Shown here in pieces: positions 16,309-24,873 of a stretch of DNA of 64,000 nt. The notes under the pieces were generated by a model. It had not been told where the DNA came from. It saw nothing but the letters and a program-made list of their open reading frames with translations, and ran no database searches. A program made the translations under genes and the position numbers. This stretch comes from Leptospirales bacterium. GTDB taxonomy: Bacteria; Spirochaetota; Leptospiria; Leptospirales; Leptonemataceae. The first letter of the stretch is position 1; each line of letters starts with the position of its first letter. Where the stretch lies: assembly GCA_016788865.1 (NCBI GenBank), contig JAEUSB010000095.1, positions 62,001-126,000 of the forward strand. The letters are read 5' to 3'.

Positions 16309-18735
16309 ATGCGCGGGCTTCTGGCCATCCTTTTCATTTTTGTCGCGGGCTGCGGCCAGCGCGGCGCGTCGTCTCCGGTGGCCATCAAGGGCCAGATTGA
16401 CCTGCGTGCGGATTCGTTCGCAGAACGCGAAGTTCCCCTCAGCGGTGAATGGGCGTTTTTCCCAAATACGTTCTTGACCCGCGACTTTCCAGAACCTACT
16501 ATCTATCTAAAAGTTCCGGCCGTCTGGAATGGGCAACCAGCGGGGAATACAGAGCTAGCCGGGCTGGGAGCAGGAACATATCGGCTGCGCGTCCTGCTGC
16601 CGGTTTCGCATGCGCCTCTCGCTTTGAAATTGCTCAGCTGTTCTTCAGCATGCACGTTCTACATTGTCAACGGAGATGTGACAACCTCTGTTTTTCAGCA
16701 AGGTGTTCCTGGCCTGTCACTCGAAAAAGAGACACCCGACTATCGGCCAGGGATGGCTGGCCTGCCAGAGATTGGCGCCTCATTCGATCTCATTGTCCAT
16801 ATTTCAAATTTTCATCATAAGCGGGGCGGGCTCTGGCGCAGTCCATCGCTCGGACCGGAGCCAGTAGTGGCCCGCGCACGCAATGTCGCTTTGTATTGGG
16901 ATTTTTTCTTGATTGGAGCCTTGATTATCATGGGGGCTTACCATTCCGGGATTTCTTTCCTCAGGAAGGGCAACCTTTCTTCGCTCTGGCTCGGGATATT
17001 CTGTGCGATGATGGCTCTCCGCACGGCACTCACCGGTGAAATGGCAATCCTGCAAGTCTTCCCTGAGCTTCCATGGATATGGCGTCTAACGTTAGAGTAT
17101 GTCAATTTTAATCTGGCTCTGGCTACTTTCATAGTGTATTGCGGCGCGGTCTTTGTTGAGTTCTTCCCCACTATGATTCGTAGGATACTCGTCGCAGGGA
17201 CATTGGTACTTGCGGCGGTTCCGTTGCTAACTCCCCCGGCGTTTTTTACGCAAACATTGCTCCATGCGCAAATCTGGTTTGGTTTCTCCATGGCCGGAAT
17301 GCTCATTGCCGTGATCCGGGCAGCCCGAGCCAGGTTTGTGGACTCACGGCTTTTTCTTGCCGGGTTTCTGACAATGCTCCTGGCCACTGTAAATGACATT
17401 CTGTATTCGCGTAACCTGAGTCCGATTCCGTATATGGCTCCGGTCGGTCTTCTGGTCTTCATTGTGTTTCAGGGTTTTGGACTGGCCCGGCGTTTTGCCA
17501 ATGCAATGGTTGAGGTGGAACGTTTGAATGATGAGCTCGAAACTCGGGTTGTAGAGCGCACACGTGATATGGAGATTGAAAAGGAGCGGGCACTGCAGGC
17601 CTCGCAGGCCAAATCGCAGTTCCTGTCCGTCATGGCCCACGAAGTTAGGACGCCGCTTAACGTTGTTCTTGGGAATGTACACCTGTTGCTCGAAGAAAAC
17701 TTGCCCGTAGAGCAACGCCGCATTCTCGAATCAGTGCAATCGTCGTCTCAAAGCCTGTCCATGCTTCTTAATGAGGTTCTGGACCTGGCGCGTATTGAAG
17801 CGGGCAAGATGCTCGTGCAAGCATCAGAGTTAGCGCTTCGCGAACAACTCGAGGAAATTGTCGGTGCCTTCAAGGCTCGTGCGGCGGAGCGGGGCAACGA
17901 GATACTGCTATCTGTAGCCCCGGATGTCCCCAACGAAGTTACGGGCGATAGGATCAAGCTCGGTCAGATTCTCACGAATCTACTTTCGAATGCAATTAAG
18001 TTTACCCGGGGAGGCAAGATCGAGTTGATCGTGGAACGTGTTTCGCGCGTAGGTAACCAGTGCATTGTACGATTCATTGTGGCGGACTCGGGAATCGGAA
18101 TTGTCCCGAATCGATTGGAGGCTATTTTCGAGAAGTTTACGCAGGAGAACGCAAACGTAAGTTCTCGATACGGTGGCACGGGTTTAGGCCTCGCCATTGT
18201 CCAGGGACTTGTCTCGCTCCTTGGGGGCAAAATTCGTGCGGAAAGTGAGCCAGGCCACGGTTCGCGCTTCATCGTGGACCTTCCTCTCGAGCTATCCGAA
18301 GGTGCAAGCGCGCAACCTGCGGCCAGAACGCCGGCAATTTCATTGAAGGGGTTGCGTGTGCTTGCTGCGGAAGACAACCCGGATAACATGGCTCTCCTTC
18401 GCCGCCTCCTGGAGCGCTGGGGCGCTGAAATCGTTGAAGCGCATGATGGTGAGGAAGTGGTTCGCCTGTCTGCGGAATCGGAGTTTGACGTCATTCTTAT
18501 GGACTTACACATGCCCGTCATGGACGGCTTTGAGGCAGCTCGTCGCATAACGGAGCGAGGACGAGAGATTGGCGGACACACACCGCAGATAATTTCTTTT
18601 ACGGCAGCTGCAGTGCCCGAAATTCGAGACCGCGCGTATGCCAGCGGAATTCTGGAGTTCCTGACAAAACCTGTGCAACCGCTGGAGCTAAATGCCGCGC
18701 TTGCGCGAAATCGTCGTATGGAGATTCAGAAGTGA
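16309..18735 (+). CDS. 7TMR-DISM hybrid sensor histidine kinase with receiver domain
   Basis: The 808-residue product runs as follows: signal sequence with a lipobox-like AGC (C15), a periplasmic jelly-roll of the 7TMR-DISM type with LSGEWAFFP (about 30-180), seven membrane helices (about 195-395), a coiled coil, HisKA with H444 in MAHEVRTPL, HATPase (N-box LLSNAIKFT, DSGIGI, GGTGLGLAIV) and a C-terminal receiver domain with phospho-acceptor D732 in ILMDLHMP. It senses an extracytoplasmic ligand, possibly a carbohydrate, and passes phosphate internally from His to Asp. No Hpt domain or output regulator is adjacent, so the final target is unknown. The following DinB gene overlaps its stop. Confidence 0.92.
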   Translation: MRGLLAILFIFVAGCGQRGASSPVAIKGQIDLRADSFAEREVPLSGEWAFFPNTFLTRDFPEPTIYLKVPAVWNGQPAGNTELAGLGAGTYRLRVLLPVSHAPLALKLLSCSSACTFYIVNGDVTTSVFQQGVPGLSLEKETPDYRPGMAGLPEIGASFDLIVHISNFHHKRGGLWRSPSLGPEPVVARARNVALYWDFFLIGALIIMGAYHSGISFLRKGNLSSLWLGIFCAMMALRTALTGEMAILQVFPELPWIWRLTLEYVNFNLALATFIVYCGAVFVEFFPTMIRRILVAGTLVLAAVPLLTPPAFFTQTLLHAQIWFGFSMAGMLIAVIRAARARFVDSRLFLAGFLTMLLATVNDILYSRNLSPIPYMAPVGLLVFIVFQGFGLARRFANAMVEVERLNDELETRVVERTRDMEIEKERALQASQAKSQFLSVMAHEVRTPLNVVLGNVHLLLEENLPVEQRRILESVQSSSQSLSMLLNEVLDLARIEAGKMLVQASELALREQLEEIVGAFKARAAERGNEILLSVAPDVPNEVTGDRIKLGQILTNLLSNAIKFTRGGKIELIVERVSRVGNQCIVRFIVADSGIGIVPNRLEAIFEKFTQENANVSSRYGGTGLGLAIVQGLVSLLGGKIRAESEPGHGSRFIVDLPLELSEGASAQPAARTPAISLKGLRVLAAEDNPDNMALLRRLLERWGAEIVEAHDGEEVVRLSAESEFDVILMDLHMPVMDGFEAARRITERGREIGGHTPQIISFTAAAVPEIRDRAYASGILEFLTKPVQPLELNAALARNRRMEIQK

Positions 18736-19241
18736 ATACGGACATGGCTACTCTGTACCTGGATGCTGTGAGCAAAGGGATCGAGAAGTCTCGTCTCACA
18801 ATAAAGCACTGCATAGATCAGATATCTCAGGAGCAATTCTGGTGGAGACCCAATCCGGAAATGAATAGCATTGCCAATATTTTGCTCCATTTGTCTGGAA
18901 ATATTCGGCAATGGATCATAGCCGGGATGAATGGGACTAGCGATGACAGAGACCGTCCAAAAGAGTTTTCAGATCGGTCCGGCGTACCAAAGGATCAAAT
19001 ATGGAAGTTGTTCTCTGAAACACTGGATGAAGCTCGGCTAACGTTGAATCGGCTGAATTCCGCAAATCTTGGAATCGTTCGCAAGATTCAGGGCTACGAA
19101 GTGAACGGTGTCGATGCGATTTACAATTCGACTTCGCACCTTCAGGGACACACGCAGGAAGTTATCTATATCACCCGGATGTTACTGGGCAGTTCGTACA
19201 AATTATACTACACACCTCCAGGCGAAACTACTCGAGCCTGA
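18732..19241 (+). CDS. DinB-family (DinB/DUF1572-like) protein
   Basis: The 169-residue product is an all-helical DinB/YfiT-fold protein. It shows the helix with ILLHLSGNIRQW, carrying the first metal-ligand His, and HLQGHTQEVIYI near the C terminus with the other two His residues. Family members are metal-dependent, and some transfer thiols; the substrate of this one is unknown. The GTG at 18732 overlaps the kinase stop; an in-frame ATG at 18744 is an alternative start. Its last 14 bp overlap the convergent outer-membrane gene. Confidence 0.8.
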   Translation: MNTDMATLYLDAVSKGIEKSRLTIKHCIDQISQEQFWWRPNPEMNSIANILLHLSGNIRQWIIAGMNGTSDDRDRPKEFSDRSGVPKDQIWKLFSETLDEARLTLNRLNSANLGIVRKIQGYEVNGVDAIYNSTSHLQGHTQEVIYITRMLLGSSYKLYYTPPGETTRA

Positions 19242-20037
19242 GGCCCACAGAAAAGATTGCCCTGGATTCGTTAAGCGAGTAACGCGGAGGAATGGGAATG
19301 CTCGATTGCCGCCCGGTCTGCAGCATGGTTCGTGCGAGTTCCAGACCAAAGGTGGCATCTCCGACAAAAACGCGAACCCCCGCAGAAATCCCTGGTCTGA
19401 TGCCGTACGCGGGCAGAACCGATTCATACGCCAGTCCAAAGCAAAGTCCAGCATACGGATCAACCATGGCCTGCTCAAGGAGGTGATAGCGAAACTGGAA
19501 GTTCACGCTTGTTGCGTGAATGTAGGGCTCGCGATTGTAGTGTAATAGCGGGTCGAGCAGCTCTAACTGGATCAGAGATTGCGTATAGCCGGCCGACGAG
19601 CTCGAATTGTGGACAGAAGACAAGAGCAGTAGCACCGTTTGATTGGCCGAAACATTGCTACGAACATTGCGCACATTCAAACCCTGATCAACCAGCGAGA
19701 ACCCCAGTCCCACATGCGGGCTTACCGCATACTCAAAGAGAAACTCATACTCATAAGACCGCAGTTTAAGCTCCGGTGCCGCCGCATTTGCGAGAATGTT
19801 GGCCTGTATCTCGGTAGCGTTCCCGTACAGGTAAGTAGTATATCCGAACTTAGCACCTGTGAATGGATCGTTCTGGGCACGCTCAAGGTCCCGAATACGG
19901 CTTCCGGACCGGGAAAGGTTGCTGGCGGTCCTTAATTCGATGTAAATTTTTTCGGGCGCAAAGCCGAGTGACTCGGCGTCAGCCCGGCCCATGGAGAAAA
20001 TCGTGAAAAGTATAACCAGCGCCGATTTGGACCGCAT
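19228..20037 (-). CDS. Putative outer-membrane beta-barrel protein
   Basis: I do not recognise the family. From the Met at 20037 the 269-residue product has a good signal peptide (SKSALVILFTIFSMGRADA). The rest is dominated by alternating amphipathic strands with aromatic residues and ends with FSVGLRLE, as in small barrels. The frame is open upstream to 20211, but that extension has no signal character. It is convergent with the DinB gene, overlapping it by 14 bp, and divergent from the carboxylase gene. Outer-membrane location is inferred from pattern only. Confidence 0.62.
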   Translation of the reverse strand: MRSKSALVILFTIFSMGRADAESLGFAPEKIYIELRTASNLSRSGSRIRDLERAQNDPFTGAKFGYTTYLYGNATEIQANILANAAAPELKLRSYEYEFLFEYAVSPHVGLGFSLVDQGLNVRNVRSNVSANQTVLLLLSSVHNSSSSAGYTQSLIQLELLDPLLHYNREPYIHATSVNFQFRYHLLEQAMVDPYAGLCFGLAYESVLPAYGIRPGISAGVRVFVGDATFGLELARTMLQTGRQSSIPIPPRYSLNESRAIFSVGLRLE

Positions 20038-20130
20038 GAACCAGGATTTCTCAGCGCTACGAGGGGCAACACTGATAAAACAGATTGACGCACGCTCTTT
20101 GGGCAAAAATCTCTTCGAAACTTCCAAACT

Positions 20131-22983
20131 ATGTCTTCTATACAAAACACTCCTCAGGACCGATTCCGCGCATCCAGTTCTGGCTGGGTAGCCTCCTTCT
20201 CCTGCGCGCACCTCAATGTTCTCATTGTTTGCCGTGGACCAATACGCAAGGAGGCCATGGACGTATTCGAATCATTGGGAGCCGGCTACGGGATACTGCT
20301 TTCAGAAAAGGACTCCGTCAGCTATCCACATACCATTGCTCCGGAACTCCGTAGCCTAACAAATCAGGATCGCATTCACCGCATACCAGACTATGCCGGT
20401 GCAAACGCGGAAGAGAAGAAGCTGCGCATTCAGCAGATCATCAACATCGCTCGCCAGGGGAACTACACCCACATTTTTGCCGGATACGGATTCATGGCAG
20501 AGGACGCGGAGTTCGTAGAGGAAATTGAGCGGGCTGGCATTGGATTTATGGGGCCCGCTTCGCCGGTGCACAAGCAAGCTGGTGCCAAGGACATGGCCAA
20601 GAAGCTGGCCAGAAAACTGAACCTTTCCGTAACGCCTGGCCTGGATAATATTTCCAGCATAACCCTGCTCAAAAAGGCTGGTGGAGAATCGGGTCTTGAG
20701 GCGCTCTGCAAAGAGAAGGGAATTGATTTCGCGGAGGCTAAGAAACGTGCCGGTGCATCCGCAGCACCGGAAGAAATTGCCGAGCAGGTTCTTGAGGAAG
20801 CCCTTTCCAGAGGCACCGGATTAATTACAGTTCAAGATCTCCAGAAAGAGGCGCAGGTCCAGCTGGACAAATTGTTTGCTGAGAACAAAGGCAAGCGATT
20901 CAGATTGAAGTATATTGGTGGCGGGGGCGGTAAGGGTCAACGGATTGTTTCTGCGCCGGATCAGGTAGCAAATGCAGTTCAAGAAGTACTCGCAGAGTCA
21001 AAAACAACCGGAGACGCGGATAATAAGAACTTCCTCATTGAACTTAACATTGAACACACCAGGCACAATGAGATTCAATTGCTTGGAAACGGTGACTGGA
21101 GTATTGCTCTCGGCGGCCGCGATTGTTCGTTGCAAATGCACGAACAAAAGCTAGTAGAACTCTCTATCACAGATGAGCTCTACGCAACAGAGATTCAGAT
21201 CGCAGAGAGCCGCGGAAAGAAATCGTATGCACAGACTCTTGCTGCTGATCGGGCGCTACTCGCGAAGATGGAAGCCCAGGGCGAGCAATTCGGCAAAGCC
21301 ACCGGACTCAATTCTGCGTCCACTTTTGAGTGTATTGTAGCCGGCAATGACTTCTATTTCATGGAAATGAATACGCGCATTCAGGTGGAACATCGCGTAA
21401 CGGAAATGGTTTACTCGCTGCGGTTTGAAAACCCTTCCAACAAGAATGATTTCTTCATAGTTGAATCGCTCGTAGAAGCAATGGCCTTATGTGCTGCACA
21501 TGGCACGCGGCTTCCGCGTCCTATTCGGATCAAGCGTAACGTGGCGGGTGGAGAAATTCGTCTCAATGCGCAGAATGATGCATTGCAGCCATCGTCCGGC
21601 GGACTCATTGAGTTCTGGTCTGCTCCAGTTGAAAACGAGATTCGGGACGATCAGGGTATCTGTGAAAAGAATCCCGATACCGGTCGTTTCATTCACTACT
21701 ATCTTGCCGGTGCCTATGATTCAAACATTGCACTCATCGTGAGTTACGGCGATAGTCGGCGGGAGAACCTGGATCGCCTGGCTGACATCCTGCGCCGTAT
21801 GGAGCTCCGCGGCTCGGATTTGAGTACCAACCGTGACTTCCATTACGGAATATTGAACTTCTGTCTGGGCCTACATCCAATGCTCAAGCCTGACACCAAG
21901 TTTGTACTTCCCTATCTGGCTGGCGTGGGAGCCCTCGTCAAAGAAATCGAGAGCGTAGATACAGAGGCAGCATTTGCAATCATTCGCAAGCGTTATGCGG
22001 CATCCTTTGGAAAAGCTGGCGACACTGTGGTTGCGCAGAAGCTGACCCTCGTTCCGCGCGCAGTTGAGCAGCTAATGCTGCATCCTCACCTTTGCATGGG
22101 TTGGCTCGTTCTCAATCATCGCCGGTCGTTTGCCATTGAAAACGGCAAGGTGATCTGGTTGCGCAATCCAATCTTTGTGCTCCGGGATTTGTATCAATAC
22201 CTTCGCCTGGATCAGCGCGAGAATGCACCACCGTCGCATGCAATCTGGGATCACGACGACGATTTGCTGAAGCGCGGGTGCGCCTTTGCAACCGAGCTTG
22301 AGAAGGCCGCGGGGATTGAATCCGAGGCTGCCTTCAAAGATAGCGTGAATCGTTCAGAGCACAATGAATACCGCAAATTCCAGACGCTCGATGCAGACCT
22401 GCGCGCTTTGAATACGTCGTCGGCGACGGCGCAGGCTTTGGGCCGCCGCAGCCCCGATATGTTTGAGAAGACCGCTGCCGCCTATGTGGGCTGGACAGCA
22501 GGCCTTGAACTGTTGAGCCTTATAGTACAATTGGGCGTGAGATCACGCGTCCTTGAGTTTGGCGTAGACGAACATTTACAACCCACAGCCCCGGATATCT
22601 TCCCTGCAGCGGACAGTCAGAAGCAGCTAATGCGAGCGCTGGCTCCGCCTCCAAAGGCCGCTGCCGATCAAATTGTCGCAGTAACCGGTGGAATGTTCTA
22701 CGCCCAGGAATCACCTGCAAGTCCACAGTTCCTTTCGGCAGGGCAACATTTTGAAAAGGGTGACCCCATCTATATCATTGAAGTCATGAAGATGTTTAAC
22801 AAGATATATGCTGAGTTCTCCGGAACCGTTCAGGATATTCTAGTTAAAGGTTCCGGCACAGTAGTCCGGAAGGGTCAGCCGCTTTTCCGAGTGAAACCAG
22901 ACGAAGAGATTCATCTGGAAACAGATGCAGAAAGGAATGCCCGGCGAAAAAAGAGAACAGAAGAAGTATTGGCTTCAATTTGA
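20131..22983 (+). CDS. Biotin-dependent acyl-CoA carboxylase alpha subunit (BC-BCCP fusion) with inserted segment
   Basis: The 950-residue product joins a biotin carboxylase to a biotin carrier domain. Visible are the ATP-grasp glycine loop KYIGGGGGKGQRIV (about 260-273), the catalytic HNEIQLLGNG and FMEMNTRIQVEHRVTE segments, and EVMKMFN with the biotinylated lysine at K887. It should carboxylate biotin with ATP and bicarbonate and pass CO2 to a carboxyltransferase subunit that is not encoded nearby. Between the usual PG element (169-170) and the glycine loop there is a segment of about 85 residues (172-255) where standard enzymes have about 30. The ~200 residues before the carrier domain are also divergent. 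No Shine-Dalgarno precedes the start, so the N terminus is uncertain. Confidence 0.85.
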   Translation: MSSIQNTPQDRFRASSSGWVASFSCAHLNVLIVCRGPIRKEAMDVFESLGAGYGILLSEKDSVSYPHTIAPELRSLTNQDRIHRIPDYAGANAEEKKLRIQQIINIARQGNYTHIFAGYGFMAEDAEFVEEIERAGIGFMGPASPVHKQAGAKDMAKKLARKLNLSVTPGLDNISSITLLKKAGGESGLEALCKEKGIDFAEAKKRAGASAAPEEIAEQVLEEALSRGTGLITVQDLQKEAQVQLDKLFAENKGKRFRLKYIGGGGGKGQRIVSAPDQVANAVQEVLAESKTTGDADNKNFLIELNIEHTRHNEIQLLGNGDWSIALGGRDCSLQMHEQKLVELSITDELYATEIQIAESRGKKSYAQTLAADRALLAKMEAQGEQFGKATGLNSASTFECIVAGNDFYFMEMNTRIQVEHRVTEMVYSLRFENPSNKNDFFIVESLVEAMALCAAHGTRLPRPIRIKRNVAGGEIRLNAQNDALQPSSGGLIEFWSAPVENEIRDDQGICEKNPDTGRFIHYYLAGAYDSNIALIVSYGDSRRENLDRLADILRRMELRGSDLSTNRDFHYGILNFCLGLHPMLKPDTKFVLPYLAGVGALVKEIESVDTEAAFAIIRKRYAASFGKAGDTVVAQKLTLVPRAVEQLMLHPHLCMGWLVLNHRRSFAIENGKVIWLRNPIFVLRDLYQYLRLDQRENAPPSHAIWDHDDDLLKRGCAFATELEKAAGIESEAAFKDSVNRSEHNEYRKFQTLDADLRALNTSSATAQALGRRSPDMFEKTAAAYVGWTAGLELLSLIVQLGVRSRVLEFGVDEHLQPTAPDIFPAADSQKQLMRALAPPPKAAADQIVAVTGGMFYAQESPASPQFLSAGQHFEKGDPIYIIEVMKMFNKIYAEFSGTVQDILVKGSGTVVRKGQPLFRVKPDEEIHLETDAERNARRKKRTEEVLASI

Positions 22984-22985
22984 CG

Positions 22986-23003
22986 CGGGGCAATCGCCCC
23001 CCG
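22986..23003 (+). terminator. GC hairpin after carboxylase gene
   Basis: Three bases after the stop codon, CGGGG pairs with CCCCG around a short loop, and the stem is followed by TTCATCTTTTTG. It is a plausible intrinsic terminator for the carboxylase transcript. Confidence 0.55.
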
Positions 23004-23023
23004 TTCATCTTTTTGCTTTTCAA

Positions 23024-23049
23024 AAAAGTTTTTATGCAATAAAACTTTT
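23024..23049. promoter_or_regulatory. AT-rich perfect inverted repeat upstream of VWA gene
   Basis: AAAAGTTTT (23024-23032) and AAAACTTTT (23041-23049) form a perfect 9-bp inverted repeat about 90 bp before the next start. It could be an operator or part of a bidirectional terminator; sequence alone does not decide. Confidence 0.35.
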
Positions 23050-23135
23050 CAATCGAATGTAATTTTTTTTCCCAATTTCACGATAATTCCCGCCCGACTG
23101 TGTGCTCCCTCCGTCTATCAATGCGGAGGATTACT

Positions 23136-24809
23136 ATGAACTACATAAGATTATTGCTCATTCCGTTTGCGTTATTGCTCGGAATGTGCAGTGGAAGCCA
23201 GGAGGGCTTACGTCGCGACGAGCTCGCAAAACCTGATAGATCAACTACGACTGCGACAACGACGCCCGTCCACCCATCGCAGCGTCTCCGTGTGGAGAAG
23301 GATGCAGAACAAGCCAGTGGTGTAACGTCAAACGACGCCAAGCAGGGCCCATATCTGCGCCACGAAGCAGATCGACCCCTGGATCAGCGGTACAACCCGA
23401 ACTTCAATACGGAAGGCTACAGCAGAATCGAAGACAACCCTTTTCTTGATGTAAAGCAAAATGCCCTATCCACCTTCTCAATTGACGTGGACACAGCCTC
23501 ATATAGTAACGTCAGGCGCTTTCTAAACAGCGGACACCTTCCACCAAAGGATGCGGTGCGCATTGAGGAAATGATCAACTACTTCTCTTATAACTATGCT
23601 AGCCCAACCGGGGAGCATCCATTCTCGGTTTCAATGGAAAAGGGAGTGGCGCCATGGAATCCCGAGCACGAGCTCGTACTCATAGGTCTTCAGGCTCAGA
23701 AGGTTGAGGCGAAAGACATGCCTCCAAGGAATCTGGTGTTTTTACTTGATGTCTCTGGATCCATGGACGAACCCAACAAGCTTCCATTGCTCAAACGATC
23801 ACTGACGCTCCTTGCCGACCAGCTCAATGAAAAGGACCATGTGGCCATCGTTGTCTATGCTGGTGCGGCCGGTCTTGTGCTTGAGCCAACGCCAGGAAAC
23901 AACAAGGCGCGTATTAAGGGAGCACTTGAAGAGCTGATGGCCGGTGGGAGCACAAACGGCGGTCAAGGAATCGAACTCGCTTATGCCACTGCGAAGAAGC
24001 ATTTTCGCAAGGACGGCATCAACCGTGTAATTCTCGCAACGGATGGAGATTTCAATGTTGGGACCACAGATGAGGGATCCCTCACACGCCTCATCGAAGA
24101 GAAACGCAAAGACGGAGTCTATCTGACTGTTCTTGGTTTTGGCATGGGGAACTTGAAAGACTCCACAATGGAGAAGTTGGCGGACAAAGGCAATGGAAAC
24201 TATGCGTACATTGACACGTTTGCCGAGGCGCGCAAGGTGCTGGTCGAGCAGGCTGGCGGAACGCTCATCACAGTCGCAAAAGACGTAAAGATCCAGGTGG
24301 AATTTAATCCCGCACAGGTGAGCGCCTATCGGTTGATTGGATATGAAAACCGCCTGCTCAGAAACGAAGACTTCAACGACGACAAGAAGGACGCCGGAGA
24401 AATTGGTGCCGGTCATTCGGTTACCGCGCTGTATGAGATTGTGCGGGTGGGCAAGAGTGTCCCGACTTCTTCGGTCGACCCATTGCGCTACCAAAAGCCA
24501 GGCAACACAGAGACAGCCTTCAATGGAGAGCTGATGAACGTAAAGCTTCGCTACAAGAAACCAGATTCAGAAACCAGCATTTTGTTGAACAAGACACTGG
24601 CGACCGAAGCAAGCGCGGCCACGGAAAACCTCCGTTGGGCTTCCGGGGTTGCCATGTTTGGAATGGTTTTACGCGATTCTCCGCACAAGGGAAATGCGAA
24701 CTTTGCTTCTGCCTATGAGCAGGCCCGCCAGGCACTGGGGTCCGATCCAAATGGATATAGATCGGAAATGCTCCGCCTGCTGCGTCAGGGTGAAGGTCTC
24801 GGTAGATAA
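23136..24809 (+). CDS. YfbK-like von Willebrand factor A lipoprotein
   Basis: The 557-residue product has a lipoprotein signal (Cys 18 in LLGMCSGS), a low-complexity Thr/Pro linker and the YfbK-family N-terminal domain (SIDVDTASYSNVRRFLN, IEEMINYF). A VWA domain follows, with MIDAS motif DVSGS (205-209), then a C-terminal DUF3520-like domain. VWA domains bind partners through a metal; the role of YfbK proteins is not established. The ATG at 23136 has CGGAGGA five to six nt upstream and gives a proper signal peptide, so the longer frame from 23100 is rejected. An intrinsic terminator follows. Confidence 0.9.
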   Translation: MNYIRLLLIPFALLLGMCSGSQEGLRRDELAKPDRSTTTATTTPVHPSQRLRVEKDAEQASGVTSNDAKQGPYLRHEADRPLDQRYNPNFNTEGYSRIEDNPFLDVKQNALSTFSIDVDTASYSNVRRFLNSGHLPPKDAVRIEEMINYFSYNYASPTGEHPFSVSMEKGVAPWNPEHELVLIGLQAQKVEAKDMPPRNLVFLLDVSGSMDEPNKLPLLKRSLTLLADQLNEKDHVAIVVYAGAAGLVLEPTPGNNKARIKGALEELMAGGSTNGGQGIELAYATAKKHFRKDGINRVILATDGDFNVGTTDEGSLTRLIEEKRKDGVYLTVLGFGMGNLKDSTMEKLADKGNGNYAYIDTFAEARKVLVEQAGGTLITVAKDVKIQVEFNPAQVSAYRLIGYENRLLRNEDFNDDKKDAGEIGAGHSVTALYEIVRVGKSVPTSSVDPLRYQKPGNTETAFNGELMNVKLRYKKPDSETSILLNKTLATEASAATENLRWASGVAMFGMVLRDSPHKGNANFASAYEQARQALGSDPNGYRSEMLRLLRQGEGLGR

Positions 24810-24831
24810 ATAAAAACTCGATCAAGGTTGC

Positions 24832-24868
24832 AATCTCGCAGGACGTTTTGTCTTGCGAGATTTTTTTT
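24832..24868 (+). terminator. Strong rho-independent terminator
   Basis: AATCTCGCAGGAC pairs with GTCTTGCGAGATT (13-bp stem with one G-T type mismatch, 5-nt loop) and is followed by eight T residues. It ends the VWA gene transcript and lies only 5 bp before the next start codon. Confidence 0.88.
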
Positions 24869-24873
24869 GCCCT

